DNA of 64,000 bases. Origin: Staphylococcus pseudintermedius. Its GTDB lineage: Bacteria; Bacillota; Bacilli; Staphylococcales; Staphylococcaceae. Every line of letters begins with the position of its first letter. The first letter of the stretch is position 1. The notes beneath the pieces were generated by a model, which did not search any database, was not told where the DNA came from, and saw nothing but the letters and a program-made list of their open reading frames with translations. The position numbers and the translations under genes were made by a program. Positions 1 to 9,357 of the stretch are shown piece after piece. The DNA lies in the NCBI RefSeq assembly GCF_001792775.2, contig NZ_MLGE02000006.1, forward strand, positions 1-64,000. The letters run 5' to 3'.

Positions 1-48
1 AAATAGGACAGCTTGAGCGCGTATCGCACGACAATGTTGTCCTATTTT
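1..48. terminator. Hairpin terminator, likely bidirectional
   Basis: AAATAGGACA at 1-10 pairs with TGTCCTATTT at 39-48, and a T run follows on the plus strand. On the minus strand it lies just after the stop of the PhnA-like gene, which it probably terminates. The window edge hides whatever lies to the left. Confidence 0.7.
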
Positions 49-54
49 TTAACG

Positions 55-426
55 TTATTTAATTTTTTTCACAACTTCAGATTTTAAACCAATTTGTCCA
101 AAACCAGGAATTTTACAGTCGATATCGTGGCCGTCTTCAGGGTCAACGAGTTTAATATTTTTTACTTTCGTTCCTTGTTTAATCATTTGAGAACTGCCTT
201 TGATTTTTAAATCGCGAATGACTGACACCGTGTCACCATCTTGAAGTGGATTACCATTTGCATCACGGATGACGGCTTGTTCAGCAGCTGCTTCGAGTGT
301 ATCGTTTGTCCATTCATACGCACACATCGGGCAAATGTAAAGTCCGCCATCTTCGTAAGTATATTCAGAATCACACTGCGGACAGTTTGGGATTGCGGTT
401 GTCATGTTAGAATCAACTACTTTCAT
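55..426 (-). CDS. phnA: PhnA/YjdM-family zinc-ribbon protein
   Basis: A protein of up to 123 residues. An N-terminal zinc ribbon (CPQC and, 14 residues later, CPMC) precedes a small beta-barrel domain with the family signatures [14 protein letters not shown] and [11 protein letters not shown]. The family is named after an E. coli phosphonate operon neighbour, but its role is not established and it is not the phosphonoacetate hydrolase also called PhnA. The start is uncertain: an ATG at 426 adds seven residues before MTTAIPNC (start at 405), which is where the homologues I remember begin. Neither ATG has a clear Shine-Dalgarno sequence. It stands alone, divergent from the dehydrogenase to its right, and ends at a terminator. 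Confidence 0.85.
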   Translation of the reverse strand: MKVVDSNMTTAIPNCPQCDSEYTYEDGGLYICPMCAYEWTNDTLEAAAEQAVIRDANGNPLQDGDTVSVIRDLKIKGSSQMIKQGTKVKNIKLVDPEDGHDIDCKIPGFGQIGLKSEVVKKIK

Positions 427-500
427 TAAAAATATAAATCTAATCTAACACATTCTGAGTGAAAAGTATGTAACAAATTTAACGACATGTTACGATAATT

Positions 501-526
501 GTATGAGACGCAATGAAGTGTCATAC
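501..526. promoter_or_regulatory. Inverted repeat upstream of gabD
   Basis: GTATGA (501-506) and TCATAC (521-526) form a perfect inverted repeat with a 14-base spacer, extendable to 8 of 9 pairs (GTATGAGAC/GTGTCATAC). It lies about 30 bases before the dehydrogenase start, a usual position for a repressor operator. The regulator is unknown. Confidence 0.45.
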
Positions 527-557
527 GGTCACTAACTAAAAGAAAGAGGGATGGAAG

Positions 558-1946
558 ATGACAAAGTTTGATGTAGAAAACCCTTCAACAGGAGAAGTTA
601 TTAAAACTTATGCATTTACAGAAGAAGCTGAAATTCATCATAAAATTGAACGTGCGTATGAAGTGTATTTATCATGGCGTGAAGTCGATGCGCATGAACG
701 TTCACGTTTATTATGGCAATGGTCAACTTTAATTAAAGAGAACCGTGAAGCATTAGCAGAATTGATTACACTTGAAGGGGGCAAGCCTTATCAAGAAGCA
801 TTAGGTGAAGTGGATTACGCTGTTGGTTATGTGGATTGGTATGCTGAAGAAGTGAAGCGCATTTACGGTAGAACGATTCCGGCTAATTCGCCAGATAAGA
901 AAATTTTAGTGGATAAATTTCCGGTTGGGGTTGTAGGGGCCATTACACCGTGGAACTTCCCAGCTGCAATGATTACACGTAAAATGGCACCCGCGCTCGC
1001 AGCAGGTTGTACAATCGTATGTAAACCAGCGACACAAACGCCCATGACGACGATTCGTTTAGTCGAATTAGCACATGAAGCGGGCATTCCTGAAGATGCG
1101 ATTTCATACATTTTAGCAAGTGGTAAAACAGCAGGGAAAATTTTCACTGAACATGAACTGATCAACAAAGTGACATTCACAGGCTCTACACCCGTCGGTA
1201 AAAAGTTAATCGAACAATCAGCAGCATCTGTAAAAAATGTCACAATGGAACTCGGCGGTCTGGCACCACTCATCGTGCATAAAGATGCCGACATTGAACA
1301 TGCAGTCGAACAAACGATTAAAACAAAATTTAGAAATGCAGGCCAAACTTGTATTTGTGCCAACCGTATTTATGTACATGAAGACATTGCAGAAGAATAC
1401 GAAAAACAACTCATTGAACAAGTCCATGCCTTAAAAGTAGGGGACGGTATGGAGAAAGATGTGAAAATTGGACCACTCATTAACCAAAAAGGCGTCGATA
1501 AAGTGCTCGATCACATTCAAGATGCGGTTGAACATGGCGGTCAATTATCACGTGAATTAGATGACATTCAAGCGCTAGGTGGTAACTTCTTAAAACCAGT
1601 AGTCATTACGAATGTTAACCATGATATGAAATGTATGCACGAAGAAACATTCGGTCCAGTAGCGCCTGTAATGCGTTTTGCTGATATTGATGAAGCGATT
1701 CATTTAGCGAATGATACAGAATTTGGATTGGCATCTTACTTCTTCACAAACGATTATCGTACAGGACTTTATATATACAACAACTTACATTACGGTGTCG
1801 TAGGTTGGAATGACGGTGCACCATCCGCACCGCATGCGCCATTTGGTGGTGTGAAAGAAAGTGGTTACGGCCGTGAAGGTGGTATTGAAGGCATCGAACC
1901 TTATCTAGAGACTAAATACCTCTCAATCGGTACAAAAACTAAATAA
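558..1946 (+). CDS. gabD: Succinate-semialdehyde dehydrogenase family (GabD)
   Basis: A 462-residue aldehyde dehydrogenase that would oxidise succinate semialdehyde to succinate with NAD(P)+ in the cytosol, feeding the TCA cycle. Landmarks are PWNFP, the Rossmann motif VTFTGST, the general-base segment MELGG, the nucleophile motif GQTCICANR and the C-terminal EETFGPV. The GQTC(V/I)CANR form is typical of the GabD branch. The length is slightly short but complete for the family. The start follows an AGAGGGATGGAAG Shine-Dalgarno region. The gene is monocistronic, with an inverted repeat upstream and a terminator downstream. There is no GABA transaminase beside it, so the true substrate could be another short semialdehyde. 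Confidence 0.88.
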   Translation: MTKFDVENPSTGEVIKTYAFTEEAEIHHKIERAYEVYLSWREVDAHERSRLLWQWSTLIKENREALAELITLEGGKPYQEALGEVDYAVGYVDWYAEEVKRIYGRTIPANSPDKKILVDKFPVGVVGAITPWNFPAAMITRKMAPALAAGCTIVCKPATQTPMTTIRLVELAHEAGIPEDAISYILASGKTAGKIFTEHELINKVTFTGSTPVGKKLIEQSAASVKNVTMELGGLAPLIVHKDADIEHAVEQTIKTKFRNAGQTCICANRIYVHEDIAEEYEKQLIEQVHALKVGDGMEKDVKIGPLINQKGVDKVLDHIQDAVEHGGQLSRELDDIQALGGNFLKPVVITNVNHDMKCMHEETFGPVAPVMRFADIDEAIHLANDTEFGLASYFFTNDYRTGLYIYNNLHYGVVGWNDGAPSAPHAPFGGVKESGYGREGGIEGIEPYLETKYLSIGTKTK

Positions 1947-1964
1947 CGATTGATTGAATCAACT

Positions 1965-1997
1965 AAAGGCTGGGAGAACATATCTTCCGGTCTTTTT
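1965..1997 (+). terminator. Rho-independent terminator of gabD
   Basis: AAAGGCTGGGAGA can pair, with some G-U pairs, to TCTTCCGGTCTTT. A T run follows 19 bases after the gabD stop. Confidence 0.6.
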
Positions 1998-2075
1998 ATT
2001 ATCGAATCCTCCTTTAAATTCTTTATTTATGTTATGCTTTTATTAACTAAAATCGTATAAAAAAGGATTAGCTCA

Positions 2076-2378
2076 ATGATTATTTCACTTGACATTTTAG
2101 GTTTTCTTTTTATACTTTTGCTCGTGATTCATATGTTTAAATTAGATGTTTTGATTGCCAATATCGACTTTGAACAAATTGATGAACGCAATCGTGATAC
2201 TGTTCGTAGACGATGGTTGATTTGGACGGAAATGATGATAGCTATATTATTTGTTTGGAGCTTATGCTTTTATTTGTATCATTTTTATATCGTTGTATTC
2301 ATTATAGGTGTTTTCTGTTGGGTTATCATATATTCAATCGGGTTGCATTATCTGACAAAAAAATTTAAAAATAGGTGA
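2076..2378 (+). CDS. Small integral membrane protein, unknown
   Basis: A 100-residue protein with an N-terminal hydrophobic helix (about residues 3-20), a charged stretch rich in D, E and R (about 30-48), and two more hydrophobic helices (about 50-70 and 72-92) ending in a basic tail. I do not recognise a family. A plausible Shine-Dalgarno (AAAGGAT) sits nine bases before the ATG. It has its own short intergenic regions and no operon partner; the next gene has a separate Fur-controlled promoter. Hydrophobicity and clean boundaries favour a real gene. Confidence 0.6.
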   Translation: MIISLDILGFLFILLLVIHMFKLDVLIANIDFEQIDERNRDTVRRRWLIWTEMMIAILFVWSLCFYLYHFYIVVFIIGVFCWVIIYSIGLHYLTKKFKNR

Positions 2379-2395
2379 ATCACAAAATTCTAATT

Positions 2396-2414
2396 GATAA
2401 TGATAATCTTTATC
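2396..2414. promoter_or_regulatory. Fur box upstream of isdG
   Basis: GATAATGATAATCTTTATC is a near-perfect 19-bp Fur box, about 135 bases upstream of the haem oxygenase gene. It implies iron repression of that gene. Confidence 0.85.
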
Positions 2415-2542
2415 AATTATAATGAAAGAAGTTATCAATTGAACAGTGGATCTGTATCGAATTGACAATCAAGGTACCTCATTTGGAGATAGATACAATA
2501 AGGGTGCAGTCGCAATCAGGGCGAATGCGTAAAAGGAGATGA

Positions 2543-2878
<336 letters not shown>

Positions 2879-2899
2879 ATAGATGGAAAGGGAATGGAA

Positions 2900-3335
2900 T
2901 AAAAAATTTGATGCTATTGATGCAATGTTTTGTTTAACTTGCCCTCTCGCTACGATTGGTTTTTGATTGCCTTTATGGCTGATCTTTCCTAGGGGCTGGC
3001 CCTTCAACTAAATTCGGCTTGATTATAGTGTACATTTGGTGGTAGCCGAATTGGATTTTGGGAGCAGTACAGAAATCTCATGTGTAACAAAGATTTCGTT
3101 GTACTGCCCCCGCAAGGCTGACTAGACTTCTCAAAAGCATGCGCATTGAGAAGTCAGACAGCTACTGCGTTAAACGGTAGCCACTTTTAAAGTTAAATGA
3201 CGTTGTTTAGCCTTTAACTTATCCCTCGGGAGTCTCAGCCTTCCGGGTAATCTTACATCAAATACAGTAACATAGGGCAAGTTTATGGAATTAAGAAAAG
3301 CAATAGCATCAATTTTTTATCCAATTCATCTTCTT
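2900..3335. repeat. Palindromic dispersed repeat, copy 1 (near full length)
   Basis: A non-coding element whose ends are imperfect inverted repeats: TTTGATGCTATTGATG near 2908 and GCAATAGCATCAA near 3300, with GTTTAACTTGCCCTC answered by AGGGCAAGTTTATGG inside them. The interior carries sub-hairpins such as ACTTCTCAAAAGCATGC followed by TTGAGAAGT, and a GGGAGCAGTACAGAAAT...TACTGCCCC hairpin. The same modules recur near 9.4, 15.3, 22.3, 37.3, 37.8 and 40.7 kb. It fills the gap after isdG. Confidence 0.8.
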
Positions 3336-3372
3336 TTTTATGCTGTTTGATAATCTTTAATGAATAGATAAA

Positions 3373-3404
3373 GGCTAGGAAAATAATGTCCTAGCCTGTT
3401 TTTG
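3373..3404 (+). terminator. Intrinsic terminator
   Basis: GGCTAGGA and TCCTAGCC form a perfect 8-bp stem around an 8-base loop, followed by TGTTTTT. It lies downstream of isdG and the repeat. Confidence 0.75.
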
Positions 3405-3502
3405 TGTTTTGATTTTTGTATGATTGTCCTTTCCTTAACCTAGAAATACTACAAATCGCTCAAAATAGATTATAATGATATCTAAAGATGCGAGGTGTAG
3501 AA

Positions 3503-4468
3503 ATGAAAACATATATAGAACGAGATGGACGTACAATTCAGAAACACTATTTGACATTAAATGGCCATCGACAAGGAATCATTATTGAATCAAGAGGCAC
3601 AGCTAAACCGATATTACTCGTTGTCCATGGCGGCCCAGGATTTCCGCTTTATTCCTTTTTTAGAGCACATCATATTGACTTAACTGATCGTTATACAGTT
3701 GTATTTTGGGATCAACGTGGCACAGGTATGTCTTATACCCGTGAAACAGTTGAAATGGCGGATTTAATCTCTGACTCGTATCAACTGATTCAATTTTTAC
3801 GGCATCATTTTCAACAAGAACAAGTGTATTTGATGTGTCACTCATTCGGTACCATTATTGGAACACATCTCGCGCATCGCTATCCAGAATATATTGCAGC
3901 ATACATTGGGATGGGGCAACTCGGGGACGTATTTCATAATGAGCAATGTATTTTGCAGCATTTACGCTTTCTAGCATATGAAGAACGCAATCAACGTGCA
4001 ATCAAACGATTAAGCGCAATCCATTTAACGCGTGATTTTAACAAAGATTGCCAATATGAAAAGGCAAGACAACGCTATACGGCACGTTATCATGTCGGTT
4101 TTTCAAGTCGTGGCTATTCCGTTTGGCGCATGTTTCGTGTGATGATGCAAACGCCATATTACCGTTTGATAGAAAGAATTAATATTGTCAGAGGTAGTTT
4201 GTCCACGTTTGAACATTTAACTAGTGAAATGGCACATACGAATTTGAATGATATTGCCCAGGAAATAAAGGTCCCATTTTATGTTTTACAAGGGGTTCAC
4301 GACATGCAGACGACATACGAAGACAGTAAAGCTTTTTTTGAGCATGTCGGTTCTGCAGAAAAACGTTTTTACGCTTTTCAAGATACTGCGCACGCCCCAT
4401 TTGTCGATGAGCCTGAAAAAATGATCGAAATTATGCATGAAATTGTTGACCGTCACGTGACGTCATAG
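3503..4468 (+). CDS. Alpha/beta hydrolase (prolyl aminopeptidase-like)
   Basis: A 321-residue alpha/beta hydrolase. The oxyanion segment HGGPGFP, the WDQRGTG motif, the nucleophile elbow CHSFGT, an acid in QGVHDMQT and the catalytic histidine in DTAHAPF are all present in order, so the enzyme should be active. HGGPG plus WDQRGxG is the signature of the proline iminopeptidase/S33 branch, though such proteins can also be esterases. The ATG at 3503 is preferred over one at 3488 because GAGGTG lies six bases upstream. No signal peptide is seen. The MerR gene starts 29 bases after its stop with no terminator, so the two are probably cotranscribed. Confidence 0.8.
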   Translation: MKTYIERDGRTIQKHYLTLNGHRQGIIIESRGTAKPILLVVHGGPGFPLYSFFRAHHIDLTDRYTVVFWDQRGTGMSYTRETVEMADLISDSYQLIQFLRHHFQQEQVYLMCHSFGTIIGTHLAHRYPEYIAAYIGMGQLGDVFHNEQCILQHLRFLAYEERNQRAIKRLSAIHLTRDFNKDCQYEKARQRYTARYHVGFSSRGYSVWRMFRVMMQTPYYRLIERINIVRGSLSTFEHLTSEMAHTNLNDIAQEIKVPFYVLQGVHDMQTTYEDSKAFFEHVGSAEKRFYAFQDTAHAPFVDEPEKMIEIMHEIVDRHVTS

Positions 4469-4497
4469 GCTATACATGAAGTATGGAGGTGAAATCG

Positions 4498-5220
4498 ATG
4501 TCACATTATTCGACAGGTGAACTTGCGAATATGTTTGGACTTACAAAAAGAACCATTCAGTATTATGATCTTCAACACATCTTAAAACCTGCCTATATAG
4601 ACGATAATCAATATCGCATGTATACAGAGCATGAGGTGGAACAGTTGCGCCTAATTTTAGTGATGAAGTCATTAGGTCTCACGCTTAAAGAGATTAAGCA
4701 AATGTTGTCAGTGGATGGAACACTTCAAACGGTACGTACTTTAGTGACACGAAAAGTAGAAGAAACTGAGGCGGAAATACGACAACAACAACAGCAACTG
4801 AAACAAATGAAGCAAATGCAACAGATGATACTGGATTCATCACGTGCACCTGTTAAAAATCTATCTGACATTGAAGATGCGATGAAACAAAAACCACAAC
4901 ATCAACGTCTCGTGAAACACATGTTTTTGATGGGAACGACAGCCACATTATTTGAAGTGATTGGTATTGGCTTGAGTTGGAAATATCGTCAATTATGGCC
5001 AGCCGTTTTAGGATTTGGAAGTGCAATTACAGTAGCCCAAAAAATGACACATACGTACTATCAGCAAGTCAGTTACATGTGTCCAAATTGCCAACAGCAG
5101 TTTAAACCGCCATATCGAACATGGTTATTTGCACCGCATACGTCTCAAACAAGACTGTTGACTTGCCCGAACTGTGGCTTCAAAGGATATTGTACAGAAA
5201 TTTACGATACAACCAATTAA
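4498..5220 (+). CDS. MerR-family regulator with membrane segment and zinc ribbon
   Basis: A 240-residue protein. Residues 1-70 form a MerR winged helix-turn-helix (YSTGELANMFGLTKRTIQYYD). Residues 75-115 are a Gln-rich coiled coil, as in MerR dimers. About 140-180 is hydrophobic, possibly one or two membrane helices. The C-terminus has two CPNC pairs about 29 residues apart, a zinc-ribbon arrangement. Canonical MerR proteins are soluble with a short effector domain, so this looks like a membrane-tethered DNA-binding sensor. GGAGGTG precedes the start at 4498; an in-frame ATG at 4483 would overlap that site. It probably controls its own operon with the upstream hydrolase. The ligand is unknown. 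Confidence 0.8.
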   Translation: MSHYSTGELANMFGLTKRTIQYYDLQHILKPAYIDDNQYRMYTEHEVEQLRLILVMKSLGLTLKEIKQMLSVDGTLQTVRTLVTRKVEETEAEIRQQQQQLKQMKQMQQMILDSSRAPVKNLSDIEDAMKQKPQHQRLVKHMFLMGTTATLFEVIGIGLSWKYRQLWPAVLGFGSAITVAQKMTHTYYQQVSYMCPNCQQQFKPPYRTWLFAPHTSQTRLLTCPNCGFKGYCTEIYDTTN

Positions 5221-5318
5221 ATAATGAGGATTGAGTGCGTGACATGCGAGTCTGATAATGTTGCGCACTTGCTTTTTGTCTCGTTTTTAAAATGGAATGT
5301 GCATCGGCTGTGAAAATT

Positions 5319-5332
5319 TGTAAGCGCTTCAA
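5319..5332. promoter_or_regulatory. Candidate cre (CcpA) site upstream of the PTS gene
   Basis: TGTAAGCGCTTCAA matches the catabolite-responsive element consensus at 13 of 14 positions. It lies 75 bases before the PTS start, so carbon catabolite repression is likely. Confidence 0.6.
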
Positions 5333-5406
5333 AAACACGTTGAATTGCATGGATGAAGCGGATAAGATGGAGGTGTATGAATTTTGTGAAGAGAGGAAGC
5401 ATTCGT

Positions 5407-7329
5407 ATGAAAATACTTGCAGTTACATCTTGTCCAAACGGTATTGCGCATACATATATGGCACAAGAAAAGTTAGAACAAGCCGCAGCGGCACTCGGTA
5501 TTGATATTAAAGTGGAAACGCAAGGGGGTGTCGGTACAGAAAATGTATTAACAGCTGAAGAAATCGCAGCTGCAGAGGGTATTATTATTGCCGCAGATAG
5601 ACAAGTGGATTTATCACGGTTTAATGGTAAGCCGCTCCTGAAAGAAAGTGTCAGAGCAGGTATTCATCAACCGGAAGCCTTAATCCAACGTGTGGTGCAG
5701 GGGGAAGCACCGGTGTATCATTCGACAGGGCAAGCTGAAGCAAGTGAGACATCTTCACACCAAAGCGAGAATAACAAAAATGGCATGCAAATGGTTTATC
5801 AACATTTAATGAATGGGGTTTCCTTTATGGTGCCATTTATCGTTGTCGGTGGGTTACTCATTGCATTGGCATTGTCATTAGGTGGTGAAAAAACAGCGAC
5901 ACAAGGTTTAGTGATTCCCGATGATTCATTTTGGAAACCGTTTGAAAAAATTGGTGCATTAGCGTTTAGCTTTATGGTACCGATATTGGCCGGTTACATT
6001 GCGGTGAGTATTGCTGATAAGCCAGGTCTCGTGCCAGGGATGATCGGTGGTGCGATTGCAGCGGACGGTAGCTTTTACGGTAGTACTGCGGGTGCTGGCT
6101 TTTTAGGCGGTATCGTTGCCGGTTTCTTAGCAGGTTATATTGCGAAATGGATTAAAAATGTTAAAGTGCCAAAAGCGATGGCGCCGATTATGCCGATTAT
6201 TATTATTCCAATTATTGCGTCGGTCCTCGTCGGCATGATTTTTATTTTCATTTTAGGTGCGCCCATTGCAGCAGTTTTTGAATCTTTGACGACTTGGCTG
6301 AAAGGGATGCAAGGGGCAAACATTGTCATTTTAGCTTTAATTATCGGTGCAATGATTGCGTTTGACATGGGTGGTCCAGTGAACAAAGTTGCATTTTTAT
6401 TTGGTTCGGCTTTAATCGCAGAAGGCAACTACAGCGTCATGGGGATGGTCGCAGTAGCAGTCTGTACGCCGCCGATTGGACTCGGACTTGCGACATTTAT
6501 TCAAAAACGTAAATTCAACCGTAATGAAATTGAAATGGGGAAAGCTTCATTTACGATGGGACTCTTCGGGATTACAGAAGGTGCGATTCCATTTGCGGCA
6601 CAAGATCCATTACGTATTATTCCGGCGAATATGATCGGTGCGATGGTGGCTTCGGTCATTGCTGCACTGGGTCATGTCGGTGATAGAGTTGCGCACGGTG
6701 GACCTATTGTTGCGGTATTAGGAGGCATCGATGGGGTGCTCATGTTTATCGTCGCAGTATTAGTCGGTAGCTTTGTCACGACAGCACTCGTGTTAACATT
6801 TAAAAAGCAACCGACAGCAACTCAAGCGATATCTAGAACATCAATATCCACAGTGAAGGCAAATGACGATACAGACGTAGAAGATATGTTGAATCCACAA
6901 GCAATGATTCAAACAGCAACGCCTATGGATAGAGACAAAGCCATTGATACGATAATTAATCGTTTAGTGCGTGAAAACTATGTGGCAAATGCTGCGGTGT
7001 TAAAAGAGGCTGTACTCGCACGTGAGGCCGAATCGACGACAGCCCTCGGTATGCACATCGCGATGCCCCATGCGAAAACAAATGCGGTACGTCAACCGAT
7101 TATTGGTGTACTTAAACATGATCAAGGGGTACAATGGGAAAGTTTAGACGGTACATTGCCACAACTCGTCTTTTTAATTGCTGTACCGGAACAAAGTCAT
7201 GATACGCATTTAAAAGTGTTGCAACAACTGTCGAAAAACTTAATGCATGATGACAAACGACAACGATTGTTAGACACAACGAATGAAGCGGAATTATACG
7301 AGACATTACAACGTATCATCAAAGCATAA
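5407..7329 (+). CDS. fruA: PTS fructose-type permease EIIBCA
   Basis: A 640-residue sugar phosphotransferase protein in B-C-A order. Residues 1-100 are EIIB-fru with phospho-Cys9 (TSCPNGIAHTY). Residues about 125-465 are the EIIC membrane domain with roughly nine or ten helices and the segment FGITEGAIPFAAQDP. Residues about 495-640 are EIIA with the phospho-histidine in HIAMPHAKT. It would take up fructose or a related hexose and phosphorylate it. The start at 5407 follows GAGAGGAAGC. No pfkB-type kinase or fru repressor is adjacent, unlike a full fruRKA operon. That resembles the S. aureus gene located near sasF. A cre site lies upstream and a terminator downstream. Substrate specificity is inferred. 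Confidence 0.9.
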   Translation: MKILAVTSCPNGIAHTYMAQEKLEQAAAALGIDIKVETQGGVGTENVLTAEEIAAAEGIIIAADRQVDLSRFNGKPLLKESVRAGIHQPEALIQRVVQGEAPVYHSTGQAEASETSSHQSENNKNGMQMVYQHLMNGVSFMVPFIVVGGLLIALALSLGGEKTATQGLVIPDDSFWKPFEKIGALAFSFMVPILAGYIAVSIADKPGLVPGMIGGAIAADGSFYGSTAGAGFLGGIVAGFLAGYIAKWIKNVKVPKAMAPIMPIIIIPIIASVLVGMIFIFILGAPIAAVFESLTTWLKGMQGANIVILALIIGAMIAFDMGGPVNKVAFLFGSALIAEGNYSVMGMVAVAVCTPPIGLGLATFIQKRKFNRNEIEMGKASFTMGLFGITEGAIPFAAQDPLRIIPANMIGAMVASVIAALGHVGDRVAHGGPIVAVLGGIDGVLMFIVAVLVGSFVTTALVLTFKKQPTATQAISRTSISTVKANDDTDVEDMLNPQAMIQTATPMDRDKAIDTIINRLVRENYVANAAVLKEAVLAREAESTTALGMHIAMPHAKTNAVRQPIIGVLKHDQGVQWESLDGTLPQLVFLIAVPEQSHDTHLKVLQQLSKNLMHDDKRQRLLDTTNEAELYETLQRIIKA

Positions 7330-7340
7330 CTGGGACTTAA

Positions 7341-7374
7341 AGAGGCTGGGGGTGACTCAGTCTCTTGCTTTTTG
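7341..7374 (+). terminator. Terminator of the PTS gene
   Basis: AGAGGCTG and CAGTCTCT pair at 7 of 8 positions, followed by TGCTTTTTG. It lies 12 bases after the stop. Confidence 0.7.
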
Positions 7375-7465
7375 CTTATTTTCAATTTGCAATAGAACTT
7401 ATCTTTATTTAAAAAGTGTTCAATACGCGCTATAATAGACACATGTTATAGAAAGGAATGATGGC

Positions 7466-9325
7466 ATGACAGAACGAAAATCCCCTTCATCTCAAAACAT
7501 GCGTCATCGTTTAGTCAAAGCTGGTACTGTCCTTTTATTGGTTGGTAGTGGACTGCAAATGCCTTCAACATTGTCACACGAAATGACAGCGATAGCTCAG
7601 ACAGATGCGACTGATGATTTGAAAACATTACGTGAAAATGCAGATAAAAAAGTGAAAGCGTTACAATATTTAAATACGGATTATAAAAATGAATTTCTTG
7701 CGTTAATTCGTGAATATGATACGTCGTCAAAAAATATTGAAGTGGTTGTTGACGAAGCAGAAGCAGCCAATCGTCTAGCGCATGACGCTCAATCGAACGA
7801 TGAAATACAACCTGAATTAGATGCCATTGATGAAAAAATTAGCGCGTTAAAGGCAAAGGTTGATGAAGGTCAACGAGAATCAACTGAAGCGCGTCAAGAT
7901 GTAACGTCAACAGAGACAAAGAGTGCTGAATCAGAAGGAAGAGAGCCATCCACTGAAGGCGAGAGCAAAGTAAAGGAGTCATCTTCAGCACAAACGATTG
8001 TAGCACCCCATCATGGTCAACAAGATGTGAGCGCACTGAAAGACCATATTAAGAACGATGTCGATACACTTAAACAAGACTATGCAACGCAAGACAAGCA
8101 AGTGACACCACTCCAGGGCATTGACAGTGCAATCACACGCATTGACCATTTCGTTTCAGAAAGCGTGGATCACAAGTCTGACAATTATTTTGAAGAAAAA
8201 CGTCAACATTTACAAAACTTTGAACAAGACATTAAAAAACGTACGGACATTTCTGGGACTGAGAAGGCGACTTTGCTTGATGATGCGAAAACGGTAGCCA
8301 ACCAACTGAACGCGCAAAATGATACGATTTTAACTGAACTTCAACAGCATGACGATAAACGTGCAGCAGTTGAATCGATATTAGGTGAGATTTTTAATGC
8401 ACAAGAAGCGGCTGAACGTGCGAAACAGATAGATGTTAAAGGTAAAACAGATCAACAATTGGCAAACGAAATTCATCAACAAGCGGACGGACTTATCAAA
8501 ACGTCGAGTGATGATTTATTGTTAGGAATGTTGGAAAATAATTCAAATACACAAGGTCTAGTGGAAAGCATTTTACGAACACGCTTTGACAAACAAGAAG
8601 CGCACAAAATTGCCGGCGAAATCATGCAAGGCAAGCCTTCAAATGCAGCGATACTCGACCGCTTGAAAGACCATTTTAAAGCGAATGGTAAGGCGAGTGG
8701 AGATGATATTTTAAATGCGTTAATTAATAATACGGATGCAGATGCTGAAGTGATTGAATCAATTCTAGGGGGCCGTCTTAATGCAGAAAATGCAAAATTG
8801 ATTGCCGACCGTGTACAGAAAGATAAAAAGAAAACACATCAAAACTTAAAGGCAATTGAAGACGAACTTAGTGCGCAAGCGAATCGGTTGTTAACGTTAC
8901 GGAAGCAATTGCAACAAATCCGTCATAATACGCAAACAGATATGAATGACTTGTTTGCACCGCTGCGTCGTATTGCAAATATTCTCGGTGGTGGTTTAAA
9001 TCGTGACGACATTCACTCTTCAGGTCGTACGAATGACAAATTGCAGCAACTGTTAAATCGTGATCATTCGTTGTTAGGTCGTGGTGGTGATTTATTCAAA
9101 CATGATTTTGCGCCAAAGCCGAATATCGATCCATATCAAGCGATTAATAGTCAAACGGCATCACACGGCTTTTTAGATGGTTTATTTGATCAAAATGGCG
9201 ATTTCAATTTACCGAATACAGGTGAAATAGTGAAGCGGACTTGGCTACCGTTGGGTATTTTAGTCGTTGCAATCGGTGTACTGATCTTAACGGTGAGATT
9301 TCATAAAAAAACACGCAAACAATAA
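7466..9325 (+). CDS. sasF: SasF-like LPXTG cell-wall-anchored surface protein
   Basis: A 619-residue surface protein with an N-terminal signal peptide (basic start, then VLLLVGSGLQMPSTL). A long, highly charged, probably helical and coiled-coil body follows. The end is a sortase-A signal: LPNTGE, a hydrophobic helix and the basic tail RFHKKTRKQ. Around residues 300-470 there are three degenerate repeats beginning VESIL or IESIL and containing an A-rich helix. The neighbours (PTS EIIBCA upstream, glucosaminidase/CHAP autolysin downstream) match the surroundings of S. aureus sasF, which has been linked to resistance to unsaturated fatty acids. The SasF name is inferred from synteny and architecture. 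The function here is unproven. Confidence 0.75.
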   Translation: MTERKSPSSQNMRHRLVKAGTVLLLVGSGLQMPSTLSHEMTAIAQTDATDDLKTLRENADKKVKALQYLNTDYKNEFLALIREYDTSSKNIEVVVDEAEAANRLAHDAQSNDEIQPELDAIDEKISALKAKVDEGQRESTEARQDVTSTETKSAESEGREPSTEGESKVKESSSAQTIVAPHHGQQDVSALKDHIKNDVDTLKQDYATQDKQVTPLQGIDSAITRIDHFVSESVDHKSDNYFEEKRQHLQNFEQDIKKRTDISGTEKATLLDDAKTVANQLNAQNDTILTELQQHDDKRAAVESILGEIFNAQEAAERAKQIDVKGKTDQQLANEIHQQADGLIKTSSDDLLLGMLENNSNTQGLVESILRTRFDKQEAHKIAGEIMQGKPSNAAILDRLKDHFKANGKASGDDILNALINNTDADAEVIESILGGRLNAENAKLIADRVQKDKKKTHQNLKAIEDELSAQANRLLTLRKQLQQIRHNTQTDMNDLFAPLRRIANILGGGLNRDDIHSSGRTNDKLQQLLNRDHSLLGRGGDLFKHDFAPKPNIDPYQAINSQTASHGFLDGLFDQNGDFNLPNTGEIVKRTWLPLGILVVAIGVLILTVRFHKKTRKQ

Positions 9326-9357
9326 GCACGAAAACTATGCATAAATAAGGGGAGGAG

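Noticed and set aside
501-526. NikR binding site upstream of gabD
   Set aside because: Half-sites match the E. coli motif but the spacer is 14, not 16. I know of no NikR in staphylococci, and the gene has no link with nickel.
863-1434. Antisense frames inside gabD
   Set aside because: They are shadows of the strongly conserved dehydrogenase coding sequence.
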